Both the position numbers and the translations under genes were made by a program. A stretch of 35,000 nt of DNA from Bigelowiella natans CCMP2755 (taxonomy: Eukaryota; Cercozoa; Chlorarachniophyceae): the NCBI GenBank assembly GCA_000320545.1, contig ADNK01002426.1:1-35000 (forward strand), read 5' to 3'. Shown here piece by piece: positions 33,387-35,000 of the stretch (its first letter is position 1; each line of letters begins with the position of its first letter). The notes under the pieces were generated by a model. That model was not told where the DNA came from and made no database searches. It saw only the letters and a program-made list of their open reading frames with translations.

Positions 33387-33736
33387 TCATTGGGTATAGC
33401 ACCCACCCCCTTTAGGTTCTCGCTTTTCTTCTGGAAGATGCTTCTTCGTGCAGAACTGCTTCCTGTATTCCAATACCTAGGAAGATAAGTCAATGATTGA
33501 GGATGATGGCCATAGCATGGAGTTTGGTATCTTTAGAATAAGCTACATTCACACTTTTGAATCCCCGATTTCTTCTTCTTATTAATAACAATAACAATGA
33601 TGTGCAATGAGATGATGACTCTGAAATGTATGCTTTGGATAATTCATCTGACAACGTCATGAGTATAAAATACTGCTCCTAAACAACAACAAGATATACT
33701 TACAGCTCTATTGATTGTGTAAGTCATCCAGCACAC
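33387..33736 (-). CDS. 3' end of an unidentified gene with a CaaX-like tail
   Basis: The last exon, 33476-33387, follows a TCTTCCTAG acceptor. It encodes VLEYRKQFCTKKHLPEEK and then REPKGGGCYTQ before TGA. An in-phase exon, 33736-33704 (VCWMTYTINRA, donor gtaagt), may precede it. The end, a basic stretch followed by Gly and Cys-x-x-Gln, resembles a farnesylation signal of small GTPases or PRL (PTP4A) phosphatases. Tyr-Arg-Lys before it also recalls the PRL tail. Too little is present to identify it, and upstream exons overlap the plus-strand candidates at 33.8-34.4 kb. Confidence 0.35.
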
Positions 33737-33865
33737 CTATGTGACGATAATGATGATGATGATGAAGATAATGAAGATGCTGGTGATGCTATAATTGCGA
33801 AGAAGCAGCATGCAATGAACTTCTCCTACTACAAATCATCAAAAGAACTGCATAAACAAATTGCA

Positions 33866-34412
33866 GATGATAACAAACGATTTAATGCTTAATATTTGTG
33901 GCGGCAAGAAAAAGGCAACGATGCCATTCCTGATAGATCTCACCCACCATACCATGAATGCAGAGCGTTTATCCCGGTTATTTGTTTGTACGTTAAACAG
34001 ATCATCCTATTCCCATGCAGCAGCATCAGTAAGTGATAGGTAGTAGCATTATGAGCAGCATGCAGCAGCTGAACAAAATGATGAATCATCTAGATTATCA
34101 AAAATATACAATTAGATGCTCTTTTTCTATCTATTAAAAGGAGAAGGAGGAGGAGGAGGAGCGAGAATGGAGAGTAGGATTTACACTGCCACTTGTGTGA
34201 TAACAGGTATCATCATCATTATAATCAGTATCATTGTTATCGTCATCATGACCGGCGGTGAGACAACGAGAGGTTGCTCGCAGTCGAGAATTTGGCCAGG
34301 GATATGGCCTTATCAAGTAAAATAATATCAGCAGCAGAAAAAGAGGAAAAGAGAGAAGAAGAGAGGAGGTACGAAGACTACGACGAATCTCATCACCATC
34401 CAATTTCAAAGC
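33866..34412 (+). CDS. Exons of an unidentified charged protein (partial)
   Basis: Exon-like blocks: about 33867-34029 after an ATTGCAG (MITNDLMLNICGGKKKATMP and onward, to a gtaagt donor); about 34048-34113 (HYEQHAAAEQNDESSRLSKI); 34141-34199 after AAAAG (EKEEEEEREWRVGFTLPLV); and about 34264-34412 (NERLLAVENLARDMALSSKI, then SAAEKEEKREEERRYEDYD, to gtacaa). The last block is the most convincing and looks helical and charged. Phases between blocks were not all reconciled, and an alternative frame is open through 33741-33891 (AKKQHAMNFSYYKSSKELHK). Function unknown; the gene may continue beyond the window. Confidence 0.35.
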
Positions 34413-34433
34413 AGGTACAACATTCATCTTGAG

Positions 34434-34485
34434 TTAGTAGTAGTAGTAGTAGTGACCCATGTATGATGAGTATAACATTGATCTC

Positions 34486-34519
<34 letters not shown>
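34434..34519. repeat. (TAG)n microsatellite pair within a near-repeat
   Basis: TAG runs at 34434-34453 and 34488-34519 are each followed by GTGACCCATGTAT(G/A)AT, so a unit of about 60-70 bp is duplicated. Confidence 0.9.
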
Positions 34520-34520
<1 letters not shown>

Positions 34521-34750
34521 CGTGACCCATGTATAATCAGTTTGATAAAGAAGAAAAAATACTACTACAACTACTACCACTTATCTTTCTCTGCAACCAT
34601 CACTCACCCGTACTAAAAACTACAACTTCTTTTACCAGTACTACGAATAGTCATCATTTGCACGTTTATCCTTTCATCATTTGTAGGAATAATTGTTGTA
34701 TATCGATATTATTTTACCATTTGATGTAGTCGTGGTAGAACACGTAGTAT

Positions 34751-34960
34751 TTAGTAACATACAATTTTGCCAACAAATAAATAAATAGAAACTACCTTTG
34801 TGGAAATTCCAGGTTTCTCCTGTTTTAGGGTACACAGCCTTTTGAAGTAGTAAGGTGCCATCATATATGAGAAGTATAGGATCAGATATATGAGATCAAC
34901 AACAAGGCAAGGTAATTGTAGCTTTTTGAGAGAGTTTTTGAGAGAGTGGTGGGTAGGCAA
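34751..34960 (-). CDS. Possible exon with a membrane segment, unidentified
   Basis: A minus-strand frame encodes CLVVDLIYLILYFSYMMAPY, then YFKRLCTLKQEKPGISTK, and meets a gtagtt donor near 34792. The hydrophobic stretch could be a membrane helix. Another frame of the same stretch is also open (IYDGTLLLQKAVYPKTGETW) but has no acceptor in reach. No family recognised. Confidence 0.25.
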   Translation of the reverse strand: MPTHHSLKNSLKKLQLPCLVVDLIYLILYFSYMMAPYYFKRLCTLKQEKPGISTKVVSIYLFVGKIVCY

Positions 34961-35000
34961 ACATCATCATATGATGATTCATGGTATTCAGAAATAAATT

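Noticed and set aside
1-35000. Bacterial features such as operons, ribosome binding sites or CRISPR arrays
   Set aside because: The telomere, GT-AG introns and eukaryotic genes rule out a bacterial reading. The regular repeats present are microsatellites, without the spacer structure of CRISPR arrays.

Overview
The window is the left end of a nuclear chromosome from an intron-dense protist. It opens with a CCCTAA telomere array. Genes are split by many GT-AG introns, and some exons are only 24-50 nt long. The introns are packed with di- and trinucleotide microsatellites. TGA, TAG and TAA all end gene models, so the standard nuclear code fits. One gene has bacterial or plastid-type NFACT (RqcH) features, and another belongs to a mutarotase-like family I know mainly from bacteria. 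An alga or another organism with a plastid history is therefore possible, but I cannot name the lineage. Most real genes are invisible as long ORFs. I rebuilt them by recognising short conserved blocks and requiring the intron phases to agree. Homology calls are from memory of protein families; no search was run.

Layout. 1-168: telomere with a variant-repeat border. About 170-760: subtelomeric block with unusual wording (island 0). 1434-4445 (-): secreted galactose-mutarotase-like protein, five exons, all phases consistent. 4944-7343 (+): RPN13/ADRM1, the proteasomal ubiquitin receptor, ten exons, complete with PRU and DEUBAD domains. 7440-9360: island 1, almost free of microsatellites, rich in TGCA/CATG/CTAG words and palindromes. 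9731-14714 (-): RqcH/NFACT-type protein, 3' and central part resolved, 5' exons unresolved. 16001-16369 (+): a possible two-exon signal-peptide protein. 16693-31115 (+): exportin-t (XPOT/PAUSED/Los1 family), at least 28 exons. 31200-32350: island 2, same style as island 1. 33387-33736 (-): 3' end of an unidentified gene ending in a CaaX-like tail. 33860-34412 (+): exons of an unidentified charged protein.

Gene arrangement. The mutarotase-like gene and RPN13 are divergent and share about 0.5 kb of upstream DNA. The NFACT gene and XPOT are also divergent. RPN13/NFACT are convergent, and XPOT and the 33.4 kb gene appear convergent. Islands 1 and 2 sit in these convergent 3' gaps, and island 0 lies beyond the 3' end of the mutarotase-like gene. 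I regard that placement, together with the palindromes shared by islands 1 and 2, as the most interesting signal. The genes are unrelated housekeeping functions (protein turnover, stalled-ribosome rescue, tRNA export), not a gene cluster. No rRNA, tRNA, CRISPR array or recognisable transposase was seen.
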